Position numbers and translations under genes: made by a program. From positions 1 to 38,050 of the forward strand of contig PBAR01000027.1 of the NCBI GenBank assembly GCA_002718285.1: a DNA stretch of 38,050 bases, given 5' to 3'. The DNA comes from Fidelibacterota bacterium. Lineage in GTDB: Bacteria > Marinisomatota > Marinisomatia > Marinisomatales > UBA1611. Of this stretch, positions 18,789 through 26,894 are shown piece by piece. The notes under the pieces are model-generated. The model searched no databases, was not told the DNA's origin, and saw only the letters and a program-made list of their open reading frames with translations. Within the stretch, counting starts at the first letter, position 1. Every line of letters begins with the position of its first letter.

Positions 18789-19184
18789 TTAGCTATTATC
18801 AATGAAACAATTGTCAAGCTGAACCTGTTTTAAAGGTTCGTAGTATCCTAGACAGCGTCCTTTGACTGTAATCGTATCTAATTTTATTTTACTTTCAGCA
18901 ATATTTATAGCCATCATACAGTAAATTGAATTATTTAGTACCAGAGTTGAGTCGCTATTCGTTGTTACAATACCACTAACAGAAACAACCTGGTTTAAGA
19001 AAATATCCCCTTCATTTACTTGAAACCTCCAGAGCAATTCAGGTGCGGATAAAGATTGAAATGATTCAGTATTAGGTACATCAATATGACCCTCTTGGTA
19101 AACAATGTATCCATAAATGCCCATCAGAATAACCATAGATATAAGTCTTCTACCAACTTTTTTATGTTTAAAAAATAATTTCAT
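18789..19184 (-). CDS. Membrane-anchored OB-fold (tRNA_anti-like) protein, copy 1
   Basis: Protein of 131 residues. One transmembrane helix (about 12-29) is followed by an OB-fold domain of the tRNA_anti-like type: LSAPELLWRFQVNEGDIFLNQVVSVSGIV...TITVKGRCLGY...VQLDNCFI. Members are small envelope proteins of unknown biochemical role, often near YceI and DUF5777 genes in Bacteroidota. It aligns along its length with the next gene upstream (19267-19665), so the pair is a tandem duplication. The domain should face the periplasm. No enzyme motif is visible; nucleic-acid binding is not implied by the fold name. Confidence 0.75.
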   Translation of the reverse strand: MKLFFKHKKVGRRLISMVILMGIYGYIVYQEGHIDVPNTESFQSLSAPELLWRFQVNEGDIFLNQVVSVSGIVTTNSDSTLVLNNSIYCMMAINIAESKIKLDTITVKGRCLGYYEPLKQVQLDNCFIDNS

Positions 19185-19266
19185 TTATTTAGTAAATAAA
19201 ATATATAGCTGAAATTATCATATATGTTTTCCAGTTAGCTATTTAGAGAATATACAAAATTCTGAT

Positions 19267-19665
19267 TCAATAGAATTTAATAAGTACAACATGGTCTAAA
19301 CGGACCTCCATTAGAAGATCATCATAACCTACAAAACGACCCTTTACTGTAATAAACGAATTTTCTACGATACCGTCCTCTATGATCACATCTGGCTTAC
19401 AAACAATTGTATTATTAAGAATGTAAAGGGAATCATATAACGCGGTTACATTTCCAGATATTTCTATTACCTGATTGATATAATTGTTTTCCTGTTTATT
19501 TTGGATTTGTCGAATAAGTTCATGTGCCGATAATTTTATGTTAGGCTTTATATTTTTCCAGTCTACATGGTTTTTTGAATATATGAAGAAGTAAAAATAA
19601 AAAATTAGAATAATAAGGATGAAAAAAATTGCGGTGATTTTTTTTTTGGATTCAGATAGTTCCAT
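19267..19665 (-). CDS. Membrane-anchored OB-fold (tRNA_anti-like) protein, copy 2
   Basis: Protein of 132 residues, paralogous to 18789-19184: N-terminal transmembrane helix (about 10-29), then LSAHELIRQIQNKQENNYINQVIEISGNV...ITVKGRFVGYDD...VRLDHVVL. Conserved with the paralogue are LSA-x-EL, the NQV-x-x-SG-x-V strand, VKGR-x-x-GY and a V-x-LD strand; the cysteine pair of copy 1 is not fully kept. It is divergent from the cytochrome-YceI-DUF5777 cluster across 62 bases, so the two units may share regulation. Function unknown. Confidence 0.75.
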   Translation of the reverse strand: MELSESKKKITAIFFILIILIFYFYFFIYSKNHVDWKNIKPNIKLSAHELIRQIQNKQENNYINQVIEISGNVTALYDSLYILNNTIVCKPDVIIEDGIVENSFITVKGRFVGYDDLLMEVRLDHVVLIKFY

Positions 19666-19727
19666 TATCCTGAAATTTAAGTAATCTTTACTGTGAATCT
19701 ATTTCCTTAATTAATGATTTGACTAAA
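19666..19727. promoter_or_regulatory. Divergent promoter region between OB-fold and cytochrome genes
   Basis: The only non-coding space (62 bases) between two divergent units, so both promoters should lie here. It is AT-rich; I could not assign a clear -33/-7 pair. A TTG at 19719 is in frame with the cytochrome gene, but ATG at 19728 is the better start. Confidence 0.45.
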
Positions 19728-20087
19728 ATGAAAAAAAGAATAAAACTTATTTTCTTGTATTGCCTTAGTATGCTAGCATGCGAAAAAAATATTGAAAATG
19801 ATTTAAAAATGATTGAGGATTGTAGCCAGCGAGAAGCCTATTATGAATCAAATATTAAACCAATATTTGATTCAAGATGTACCAGTTGCCATAGCGGAAC
19901 CAGTCCAAGTGGAGGTCTCGCTATCGATACATATGAAACCGCATACAGTGCAATAAAATCAGGACACGTTTTAGATCGAATACAACGTGAAACAAATGAT
20001 CCGGATATTATGCCACCAAGCGGGCAGAAACTTTCGGCTGAAAATATCTTGCTTATACAGACCTTTTTTGAAATGAACTGCCAGTGA
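19728..20087 (+). CDS. Small c-type cytochrome lipoprotein
   Basis: Protein of 119 residues. MKKRIKLIFLYCLSMLAC is a lipoprotein signal (lipobox SMLAC, C18). The heme-binding motif C51-T-S-C54-H55 in FDSRCTSCHSGTSPSGGL and the distal ligand M95 in PDIMPPSG match the short cytochrome domains found in planctomycete-type and Bacteroidota proteins. It should carry electrons in the periplasm or at the outer membrane. The ATG at 19728 is chosen over TTG at 19719 because it begins the signal peptide. The stop overlaps the GTG start of the YceI gene by 4 bases, so both are coupled. Redox partner unknown. Confidence 0.88.
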   Translation: MKKRIKLIFLYCLSMLACEKNIENDLKMIEDCSQREAYYESNIKPIFDSRCTSCHSGTSPSGGLAIDTYETAYSAIKSGHVLDRIQRETNDPDIMPPSGQKLSAENILLIQTFFEMNCQ

Positions 20088-20617
20088 AAAAAATATTTGT
20101 AGTCTTAATTTGTTTACCGATTTCGGCAAAAGATCTATATATCACTCGTTCTGGTTCAGTTTCTTTTTACTCTCATACTATTATTGAAGATATTATTGCC
20201 GTTAATAAACAAACTTCCTGCATTTTGGATTTGGAGACTGGAAGTTTGGCTTTTCAGGTTCCTATTCGAGGTTTTGTATTTCCTAATGCCTTAATGCAGG
20301 AACATTTCAATGAAAGTTATATGGAATCGCATAAGTTTCCTAGATCTACATTTAAAGGTAATATTGAAAATTGGCTGGAACTGGATCTTGGGCCAGACCC
20401 AAAAGATGTATTAGTTAATGGTATTCTGACGATACACGGGGTATCACGGGAGATATCAGAATCAGGTACGATAGCAATTGTCAGTAATGGAGTAAACGGG
20501 CTAGCGACCTTTGAAGTAGCACCTTCTGATTTTGGTATTGAAATTCCTAAAATTGTTAGAAATAATATAGCCAGAAGTATCCAGATTACAGTGAATGTGA
20601 AATTAAAACAGAAATGA
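20084..20617 (+). CDS. YceI-family periplasmic protein
   Basis: Protein of 177 residues with a short signal peptide (about 1-15). The lipocalin-like YceI fold is seen from VSFYSHTIIEDIIAVN through L-x-F-x-V-P-I-x-G-F-x-F, LMQEHFNESYMESHKFP, FKGNI, LTIHGVSREI and the final SIQITVNVKLK. YceI proteins bind isoprenoid or other amphiphilic ligands; here the ligand may be a quinone or lipid linked to the neighbouring cytochrome (inference). The start is GTG at 20084, overlapping the cytochrome stop (GTGA); the 3' end overlaps the DUF5777 start (ATGA). Confidence 0.88.
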   Translation: MKKIFVVLICLPISAKDLYITRSGSVSFYSHTIIEDIIAVNKQTSCILDLETGSLAFQVPIRGFVFPNALMQEHFNESYMESHKFPRSTFKGNIENWLELDLGPDPKDVLVNGILTIHGVSREISESGTIAIVSNGVNGLATFEVAPSDFGIEIPKIVRNNIARSIQITVNVKLKQK

Positions 20618-21471
20618 ACCGTATTTTTCTTTTCTTTTATTTGATAACTGCCAACATATTTCCTCAGGATGAATTACTTGATTTCCTAGGTGAAGAGCCA
20701 TTAGTACCTTTTCCTGTTCAAGCAACGTTCAAATCAACCCGAATTGTGAATGCACAATCTTTGGAATTACCAAGAGCTAAAACATTGGAGTTTATGATTC
20801 AACATAGATTTGGTAAGATGAAAAATGGTTTTTATGATCTCTTTGGTATGGATGAAGCTACAGTCCATTACGATTTAAAATATGCTTTCAATAAACGCCT
20901 GGCTTTCGGTTTGGGTAGAAGTTCTTGGAAGAAAACCTATGATCTGATGATCAAGTGGAAAATGATGAGACAAATGGAAGGTAAGGGGAAAGCATTTCCT
21001 CTCACAGCTGTATTTTTCTCTAATATTGGTATAAATGCATTAAAGAAGGATAATGTTTATAAAGAAAAATTTTCAAACCGGATCCATTATATCCAACAGT
21101 TGATACTGGGTAGAAAGTTTAATGAAATATTTTCAATTCAGTTTTCTCCAACCTGGATTCATAAGAATTTGGTAACTACAAATAAAGATCAACATGATCT
21201 TTTTTCAACAGTATTGGGAGGAAGAATTAAGTTTGCTAAACACTACACCCTAACTGGAGATATATCATTTCCATTTGGTAACAGATCTGAAGATTATAAG
21301 AATGGATGGGGTATAGGTCTAAATATTGAAACTGGTGGACATGTTTTTCAATTAATACTTACTAATGCCCGAGGCGGTTATGAAGGGGCGTATATTGAGG
21401 ATGCGAAGGGGTCTTTAGATACCGGTGATATTTTCTTGGGATTTAATATAACCCGTGTTTTCATTTTATAA
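20614..21471 (+). CDS. DUF5777-type outer-membrane beta-barrel protein
   Basis: Protein of 285 residues with a signal peptide (about 1-17). The conserved segment LPRAKTLEFMIQHRFGKM, then YDLFGMD-x-A, LGRSSWKKTYDLMIKWKMM and QLILGRKFN fits the DUF5777 barrel family of Bacteroidota, which often sits with YceI and small cytochromes. The many alternating strands suggest an outer-membrane barrel of about 12 strands. Its role is unknown; a pore or docking site for the YceI/cytochrome partners is a guess. Coupled to YceI by a 4-base overlap. Confidence 0.78.
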   Translation: MNRIFLFFYLITANIFPQDELLDFLGEEPLVPFPVQATFKSTRIVNAQSLELPRAKTLEFMIQHRFGKMKNGFYDLFGMDEATVHYDLKYAFNKRLAFGLGRSSWKKTYDLMIKWKMMRQMEGKGKAFPLTAVFFSNIGINALKKDNVYKEKFSNRIHYIQQLILGRKFNEIFSIQFSPTWIHKNLVTTNKDQHDLFSTVLGGRIKFAKHYTLTGDISFPFGNRSEDYKNGWGIGLNIETGGHVFQLILTNARGGYEGAYIEDAKGSLDTGDIFLGFNITRVFIL

Positions 21472-21493
21472 GATATTTTCAAGTAATATTTAT

Positions 21494-22675
21494 ATGAAAA
21501 ATCCCAAATTGGATTTTAAGGTTTGTTTTTTAATCATACTTTTTATACAGGTAATCGGTTGTTCCAGCATAACATTTTTAAATCACAAAAATGTTCCTTC
21601 TCCAGGCGGGATCTATCCAGTAGGCACAAGGATATTTGAATGGATTGATTCCAGCAGGACAGATATTTTTGTAAATAAGGACGATGAATTTTTTAGGAAA
21701 ATAATTGTTCAGATATGGTATCCTGGGGCAAATGTGAAAAATGTAAATAAAAAATTCTCATATTTCAAAAATGATGAAAAAACTGCTGCTAAACTAGCCA
21801 GTCATTTTTCTGTTCCAATATTTTTTGTGAAAAGTGCTGTTAATCTAAAAACACATGCTTTGATCAATATTGAGCCTAAAATTGAAACGACTTCATATCC
21901 ATTAATTCTATTTTCTCATGGACGCGGAGGGTATAGACATCAGAATTCAATCCAGTGCGAAGAACTGGCAAGCCATGGGTATATTGTTGTCGCAGTCAAT
22001 CATACTTATGATTCTTTTTTAACTATATTTGAAGACGGCACTTCAGCACCATATCTGTCACAAAAATCTGAAAATGAATATGATGATTTAAAATCTACAC
22101 TAACTACCTCCGAAAAACTGGATATGCGTGTTAGTGATATTGAATTTGTTTTAGAACAACTGGATAGTTTGGTAGGTAATGGATCTTTTTTTGATATTAT
22201 TGATATGACAAAAGTAGGAATGTTTGGGCATTCTTTTGGAGGTGCTACAACAATAGCACTTTCAAATAAAAATAGTCGTATTATTGCAGCTATAGGTTTA
22301 GATACTTGGTTTATTCCATTAGCCGACTCAATACTTCATCAGGGAATGGGAATTCCTTTTCTGCATTTAGGTCAGCATAAATGGAGAGGAATGCCAGATA
22401 ATTACAGGAAAATGAAAACCTTAATGGAGAATTCAACTGCAAAATTCCGGCATTATGCTGCTTATAGGATGAAACATTATGATTTTACAGATGGACCTCA
22501 ATATGCTTCTTCAGCAAAAGTTCTAATTCCATTTTTTAGCTGGGAAGACAGATCTGAAATGAGAGCAATGCTAAATAATATGATTTTAGTATATTTTGAT
22601 TCTTATTTGAAAAATATAGATAAAAGATCAATTGATGATACAGCAGGAAGGTTTTCGAAGATTCTGGTAAACTAA
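21494..22675 (+). CDS. Alpha/beta-hydrolase lipoprotein (platelet-activating-factor acetylhydrolase-like)
   Basis: Esterase or lipase of 393 residues from the ATG at 21494; the earlier GTG (21455) would overlap the previous gene and spoil the signal peptide. The lipobox VIGC follows LIILFIQ. The fold is shown by IIVQIWYPG, PLILFSHGRGG (oxyanion region), SHGYIVVAVNH, the nucleophile elbow GHSFGG (S247), GLDTW (candidate D270) and RMKHYDFTD (candidate H328). This set matches PAF-acetylhydrolase and related lipoprotein esterases, which cleave short or oxidised acyl chains. It lies 22 bases after the DUF5777 gene and probably belongs to that unit. The substrate is unknown. Confidence 0.85.
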   Translation: MKNPKLDFKVCFLIILFIQVIGCSSITFLNHKNVPSPGGIYPVGTRIFEWIDSSRTDIFVNKDDEFFRKIIVQIWYPGANVKNVNKKFSYFKNDEKTAAKLASHFSVPIFFVKSAVNLKTHALINIEPKIETTSYPLILFSHGRGGYRHQNSIQCEELASHGYIVVAVNHTYDSFLTIFEDGTSAPYLSQKSENEYDDLKSTLTTSEKLDMRVSDIEFVLEQLDSLVGNGSFFDIIDMTKVGMFGHSFGGATTIALSNKNSRIIAAIGLDTWFIPLADSILHQGMGIPFLHLGQHKWRGMPDNYRKMKTLMENSTAKFRHYAAYRMKHYDFTDGPQYASSAKVLIPFFSWEDRSEMRAMLNNMILVYFDSYLKNIDKRSIDDTAGRFSKILVN

Positions 22676-22794
22676 TCGGTCTTTCTTTTCGATTTACGAT
22701 ACTTTTGCCAGTGCCTTGTTTGTTTTTCAGATTTTAGAGTGCTATTTCCTAAGATCATTATTTCAATTTTTTTTAATGTTTCAATAAATTTCAT
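22672..22794 (-). CDS. Possible small basic protein, 40 residues
   Basis: An ATG at 22794 opens 40 codons ending with TAG at 22672. The peptide begins MKFIETLKKIEIMIL and ends in a strongly basic tail (RHWQKYRKSKRKTD). It starts 14 bases after the polyphosphate kinase stop on the same strand and overlaps the convergent hydrolase gene by 4 bases, filling the space between the two genes. Position and composition suggest a real gene, but its shortness makes this uncertain; no family is recognised. Confidence 0.35.
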   Translation of the reverse strand: MKFIETLKKIEIMILGNSTLKSEKQTRHWQKYRKSKRKTD

Positions 22795-22808
22795 TTATAT
22801 TCTCTCTT

Positions 22809-23594
22809 TTATAATTCTTCTGGTACATAGTTATAGTTAGATCGTGATGGCCTATCATAATTTTTCTGTTGCGTGCGATCTGGAAGAATTACTTCTGGAT
22901 GCTCTACGTTTTCAAATTTAATCTGTTTCAATAGGTGACTGATACAATTAATCCGTGCCTTTTTTTTATTATCTGATTCTACTATATTCCATTGGGAGAA
23001 TACTGTATCAGTATGCTCAAACATATTGTCTTTCGCTTTGGAATAATCATCCCATCGATTTACGGATTCCAAGTCCATAGGACTTAGTTTCCATCCTTTG
23101 GTGGGGTCTTCTGCCCGGCTTTTAAAACGTTTTATTTGTTCTTCTGCACTTACAGAGAACCAATATTTGATCAGTTGAATACCAGAACTGATTAGCATCC
23201 GCTCAAACTCTGGACAAGTTTGTAAAAAATTAATGTATTCTTTTTCCGTACAAAACCCCATAACACGTTCTACGCCTGCTCGATTATACCAACTTCGATC
23301 AAAGATAACAATTTCACCACCAGCAGGAAGATGTGGGACATAACGTTGGAAATACCATTGAGTTTTCTCCCGCTCTGTTGGTGCGGAAAGAGCTACCACT
23401 TTACAGTATCTGGGGTTCAAATTTTCAATGATTCTCTTTATTGTACCTCCTTTTCCGGCAGCATCTCTACCTTCAAAAATGATCGCGATTTTTTTTCCTT
23501 GATCAATAACCCAATCTTGCAGTTTCACCAGCTCGATTTGAAGTGCAGTAAGTTTCTTTTCATATTTTTTATTGAATTCTTTTTTATCATTCAT
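22809..23594 (-). CDS. ppk2: Polyphosphate kinase 2
   Basis: Transfers phosphate between polyphosphate and nucleotides, usually making ATP or GTP from the diphosphate. Walker A GRDAAGKGG (42-50), the lid region APTEREKTQWYFQRYVPHLP (71-90) and Walker B FDRSWYNRAGVERVMGF (98-114) are intact, as is KYWFSVSAEEQ-x-x-R. At 261 residues it is a single-domain, class I-like PPK2. It is cytosolic, with no signal sequence. The 205 bases upstream (23595-23799) are AT-rich and hold no gene I can support. A 40-codon ORF follows closely. Direction of reaction cannot be read from sequence. Confidence 0.95.
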   Translation of the reverse strand: MNDKKEFNKKYEKKLTALQIELVKLQDWVIDQGKKIAIIFEGRDAAGKGGTIKRIIENLNPRYCKVVALSAPTEREKTQWYFQRYVPHLPAGGEIVIFDRSWYNRAGVERVMGFCTEKEYINFLQTCPEFERMLISSGIQLIKYWFSVSAEEQIKRFKSRAEDPTKGWKLSPMDLESVNRWDDYSKAKDNMFEHTDTVFSQWNIVESDNKKKARINCISHLLKQIKFENVEHPEVILPDRTQQKNYDRPSRSNYNYVPEEL

Positions 23595-23799
23595 GGTTAT
23601 TTTCTCTCAAATATCACTTTCCAATGTTTATACTCTTCTAATTGTAGTTAAAGTATGTTTATGTATGCAAGATATATGGATATGTTTATATATAACTAAT
23701 ATTTCTCATTAATATAACAATGAATAGTACGATAGTCTAATTATAAAAAAAAAGAACACTCTTTACTACATTTATAAATTAATTCATTCTTAGTAATTA

Positions 23800-24678
23800 T
23801 TAGAGTAAGGCTGCACCAAATACACCCGCAGAGTCTCCTAATTGATTAGGTAAAATCGGAGTATCAGAATATTCACTAAATACATTATTTTGAACCATAT
23901 TGCTTCCTTCATCATATAGGAATGATATATTTGAAACACCGCCACCAATTACAATTGCATCTGGGTCTATAATATTAATTACCGTTGCTAGAGCACGTCC
24001 GAAATTGTTAAGGAATTCTGTTTTCCAAACTTGATATAGCCCATCATGTGAGTTATCAAATTCTGATATTATTTTTCTTAAACTCAGTTTATGACCACCT
24101 AATTCTCGCCAGTGATTTTCCAAAGCTATACCACTAATGTATTTTTCAACACAACCTTTACGACCACAATAACACTTTCGTCCATCGGGATGAAGGGTAA
24201 TGTGTCCCCATTCTCCTGCAATAAATAGTCTTCCTTTGTGGATTTTCCTGTTAAAAACAATTCCTCCACCTACCCCAGTTCCCATGATTACTCCAAATAC
24301 TGAATTATATTTTTTACCAGCTCCCATTTTAGATTCAGCTAAAGCAAAACAATTGGCATCATTTTCTATTTGTATTGAACATTGTAGTGCAGATTCTAGA
24401 TCTTGCTTTAGAGGTTTTCCGTTTAAGCAAACAGTATTACTATTTTTCAGAACTTTTTTAACTGGTTCAATAGCACCTGGTGTACAAATACCGACACTTG
24501 TGACATCTACTGATTTAGATTGAATATTTTTCACTAGATTAATTATGCGATTAAGTATTGCTTTGTAACCGTCTTTCTGATTGGTAGGAATCCGGATTCG
24601 TTCTATCACATTTTTATGCTTATCCAATAAAATTCCTTCTATTTTTGTTCCGCCAAGATCAATGCCTATTTTATTCAT
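23800..24678 (-). CDS. ROK-family sugar kinase (glucokinase-like)
   Basis: Phosphorylates a hexose, probably glucose, with ATP. DLGGTKIEG (7-15) is the phosphate-binding start; IENDANCFALAE holds the catalytic D107; MGTGVGGGIV (132-141) follows. The ROK zinc site is complete: GEWGHI (H159), HPDGRKCYCGRKGC (C169, C171, C176), and GCVEKYISG. The length of 292 is usual. It sits 47 bases after the FG-GAP/UnbV gene on the same strand. Fructose or N-acetyl-sugars cannot be excluded. It could take in glucose produced by the GH16, GH5 and GH13 enzymes (inference). Confidence 0.9.
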   Translation of the reverse strand: MNKIGIDLGGTKIEGILLDKHKNVIERIRIPTNQKDGYKAILNRIINLVKNIQSKSVDVTSVGICTPGAIEPVKKVLKNSNTVCLNGKPLKQDLESALQCSIQIENDANCFALAESKMGAGKKYNSVFGVIMGTGVGGGIVFNRKIHKGRLFIAGEWGHITLHPDGRKCYCGRKGCVEKYISGIALENHWRELGGHKLSLRKIISEFDNSHDGLYQVWKTEFLNNFGRALATVINIIDPDAIVIGGGVSNISFLYDEGSNMVQNNVFSEYSDTPILPNQLGDSAGVFGAALL

Positions 24679-24725
24679 TGGTAATTTTTAATGATTATCA
24701 TTTTTCAATCATTGAAATAGAATTA

Positions 24726-26570
24726 TTATTTTTGGTGAATTGTTAAGGTGTCCTGGTGCATGGTCTTTCCTTCAACAATATATATAGTTTGTTTTGCAGG
24801 TATATCCGTAAAATTTTGTTTTATGCCACTTGGCCAAACAATAGTTATTTGGTCAATTATATCTACCTTTTTTAGACCAAAATAAAGTTCTTTTGCGTTG
24901 CTTGAAAAGTATCCTTGCCCTGATATAAGTGTTTGTTTTTGAACATTATTACCCGTTTTTACAGTTACTGTGGTTCCAAAACCATCACGATTTGATTTAG
25001 TCCCTTCCAATCTAATTTTTACCCAGCTATTTTGTTTAATACTTTCATTATGAAGTAAAACTCCTTTTCCTTGATTTGCATCGTATATAATATTCCCATT
25101 ACCATCCTCCACTTGTTGGCCGTTTACAGTTATATATATATCTACTCTGCCATCATTATCATAATCTGCAAATAATGCACCCCGATGAATACGTTTTCCT
25201 GGGGTAATTATACCTGATGCTTCAGAAATGTCAGTAAAATTTCCTTTTCCATCATTTTCAAATAACAGATTTTCTTGACGGTTATCACCGCTTACTGAAT
25301 TTAAATGTCCATTTGCAAAAAAAAGGTCAAGATCTCCATCATTATCAAGATCAAATAAGCCTGGTCCCCAACTTATTTTCGGCCAGGAAAGTTTATGCAC
25401 TATAGGAGAATCAAAATCATGAACAAAAACAGCATTACGCAGGCTACCGTCGTTACTGCTCTTATTATCAATAAGATACGCAAGTACATTTACTTCTGCT
25501 GCGTAATTAGTATAAACGATGTCGGTCAATCCATCCATATTCATATCACCTATGGCAATCCCCATACTTCCATCAGTAGTACTTAATCCACTTGGACCCG
25601 AAAATGGCTTAAAAGATCCATCGCCTCGATTCAAATAAAATCCATTAGCATCAGTATCATTTGCTACAAAAAGGTCAGGGTAACCATCTTCATTGAAATC
25701 AAAAAATACTGCCTGCATAGATTTTCTAGACGCATCACTTAGTACATTGACCTCTGATGTAATATCAGTGAATGTACCATCTCCATTATTTCTGTATAGT
25801 GAATTAGGAAGCCCTCCAAAATCCATCGGGAACCTCAGGTTAGTGTAATGAGGTCTTCGGGAAAAATCAACATACCCTAAGACGTAAAGATCTAAATCCC
25901 CATCAAGATCATAATCGCCCCATGTAGAGCCTCCATACCACCAATCTTTAATTCTGTTTGAAAATGCTTTATTGCTTACATCAGTAAAGGTTTTATTTCC
26001 ATTATTTTTGAATAGCTTAAAATTTCCATAATTGGTTATGAACAAGTCTGTGTATCCATCATTATTGTAGTCTGCCGCAGATACAGCCATACCCTCGCCA
26101 TCATCATCGGCACCCGAATTATAAATTCTAAGAAAACTACCATTTCCCTGGTTTTCATAGAAAGCATTGGTTATACTCCCGCTTCCTTGGCAATTAGATA
26201 GATAAAGATCCCAATCTCCATCATTATCATAATCCAGCCATGCGCCTCCGGAACCATTCATTTTTATTAAATGCATATTTGCAAACTCATCCATTGTTAA
26301 AAGTCTACCATTTGATTTCCAGAATTCTTCTTTTTCTTTAAAAATTAGATTTAAACTTTCATTTGTTGCTGCTCCTACCACGGATGGGCCAATTTCACAC
26401 CATCGAGGTCTTGGAGCAAAATGGATGAAATCAATTCCTGATTTTTGAGTTTTATCTTTTAGCAAAATTGATGTCAATGGTCTGGATTCAACCAAACTGA
26501 AAGAAAGAAGTAAAGTTGTAAAATAATTGATACATCTACATTGAAAATAAAATATTTGACCTTTAGACAT
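24726..26570 (-). CDS. FG-GAP/VCBS-repeat protein with ASPIC/UnbV domain (CRTAC1-like)
   Basis: Secreted protein of 614 residues. Seven FG-GAP-like calcium-binding repeats of the form D-x-D/N-x-DG-x-x-DL (from YDNDGDWDLYLSN at 113 to YDNDGRVDIYITV near 485) form a beta-propeller. The ASPIC/UnbV domain closes it (about 520-600: GFGTTVTVKTG, QGYFSSNAKELYFGL, ITIVWPSG). The N-terminus (FTTLLLSFSLVES) suggests a signal peptide but is preceded by an unusual polar stretch; the ATG at 26570 is the only good start. Such proteins are extracellular binding or adhesion proteins; no enzyme activity is indicated. Divergent from the larger TPR-FG-GAP-UnbV gene at 26895. Confidence 0.85.
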   Translation of the reverse strand: MSKGQIFYFQCRCINYFTTLLLSFSLVESRPLTSILLKDKTQKSGIDFIHFAPRPRWCEIGPSVVGAATNESLNLIFKEKEEFWKSNGRLLTMDEFANMHLIKMNGSGGAWLDYDNDGDWDLYLSNCQGSGSITNAFYENQGNGSFLRIYNSGADDDGEGMAVSAADYNNDGYTDLFITNYGNFKLFKNNGNKTFTDVSNKAFSNRIKDWWYGGSTWGDYDLDGDLDLYVLGYVDFSRRPHYTNLRFPMDFGGLPNSLYRNNGDGTFTDITSEVNVLSDASRKSMQAVFFDFNEDGYPDLFVANDTDANGFYLNRGDGSFKPFSGPSGLSTTDGSMGIAIGDMNMDGLTDIVYTNYAAEVNVLAYLIDNKSSNDGSLRNAVFVHDFDSPIVHKLSWPKISWGPGLFDLDNDGDLDLFFANGHLNSVSGDNRQENLLFENDGKGNFTDISEASGIITPGKRIHRGALFADYDNDGRVDIYITVNGQQVEDGNGNIIYDANQGKGVLLHNESIKQNSWVKIRLEGTKSNRDGFGTTVTVKTGNNVQKQTLISGQGYFSSNAKELYFGLKKVDIIDQITIVWPSGIKQNFTDIPAKQTIYIVEGKTMHQDTLTIHQK

Positions 26571-26894
26571 ATAGTAATCTATGTATTTGAAATAAAATAG
26601 TTTTAGAAAAAACCCAGATATAAATATACTATTTGATTCAATAAATATTAACCTTCGATGCGATTTTAAAGATCAATTGCAATTATGTATCTGATGAAGA
26701 TCTTTTTTTTGATAGTAATTTCAAAGATGGAAATGAGGGGTTTAATTTATGCAATTCTAATTCTAGAAAACCCTCTATTTGTATTCTATTTTACACTGGT
26801 AACATATAGAAATCAGAAAAAAATGGTGATAATATCAGAAGGGTTCGAAAAGATGATTATTATATTAAAATACCTTTTTATAGAGAAGATCTAA
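26571..26894. other. Divergent intergenic region with a possible gene remnant
   Basis: These 324 bases separate two divergent FG-GAP/UnbV genes and must contain both promoters. A 69-codon ATG ORF (26685-26894) is very hydrophobic and overlaps a different frame (26645-26905) that reads as two polar, protein-like segments separated by one TAG (26807-26809): ...DSNFKDGNEGF... then ...[17 protein letters not shown]. The second looks more like decayed coding sequence. Bases 26624-26636 (ATATACTATTTGA) repeat half of the palindrome in the lichenase gene. No RNA gene was recognised. Confidence 0.35.

Noticed and set aside
26685..26894. 69-codon ATG ORF ending right before the giant lipoprotein gene
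   Set aside because: Its translation is an almost unbroken string of I, L, F and M, typical of reading AT-rich coding-like DNA in the wrong frame; another frame of the same stretch looks more protein-like.
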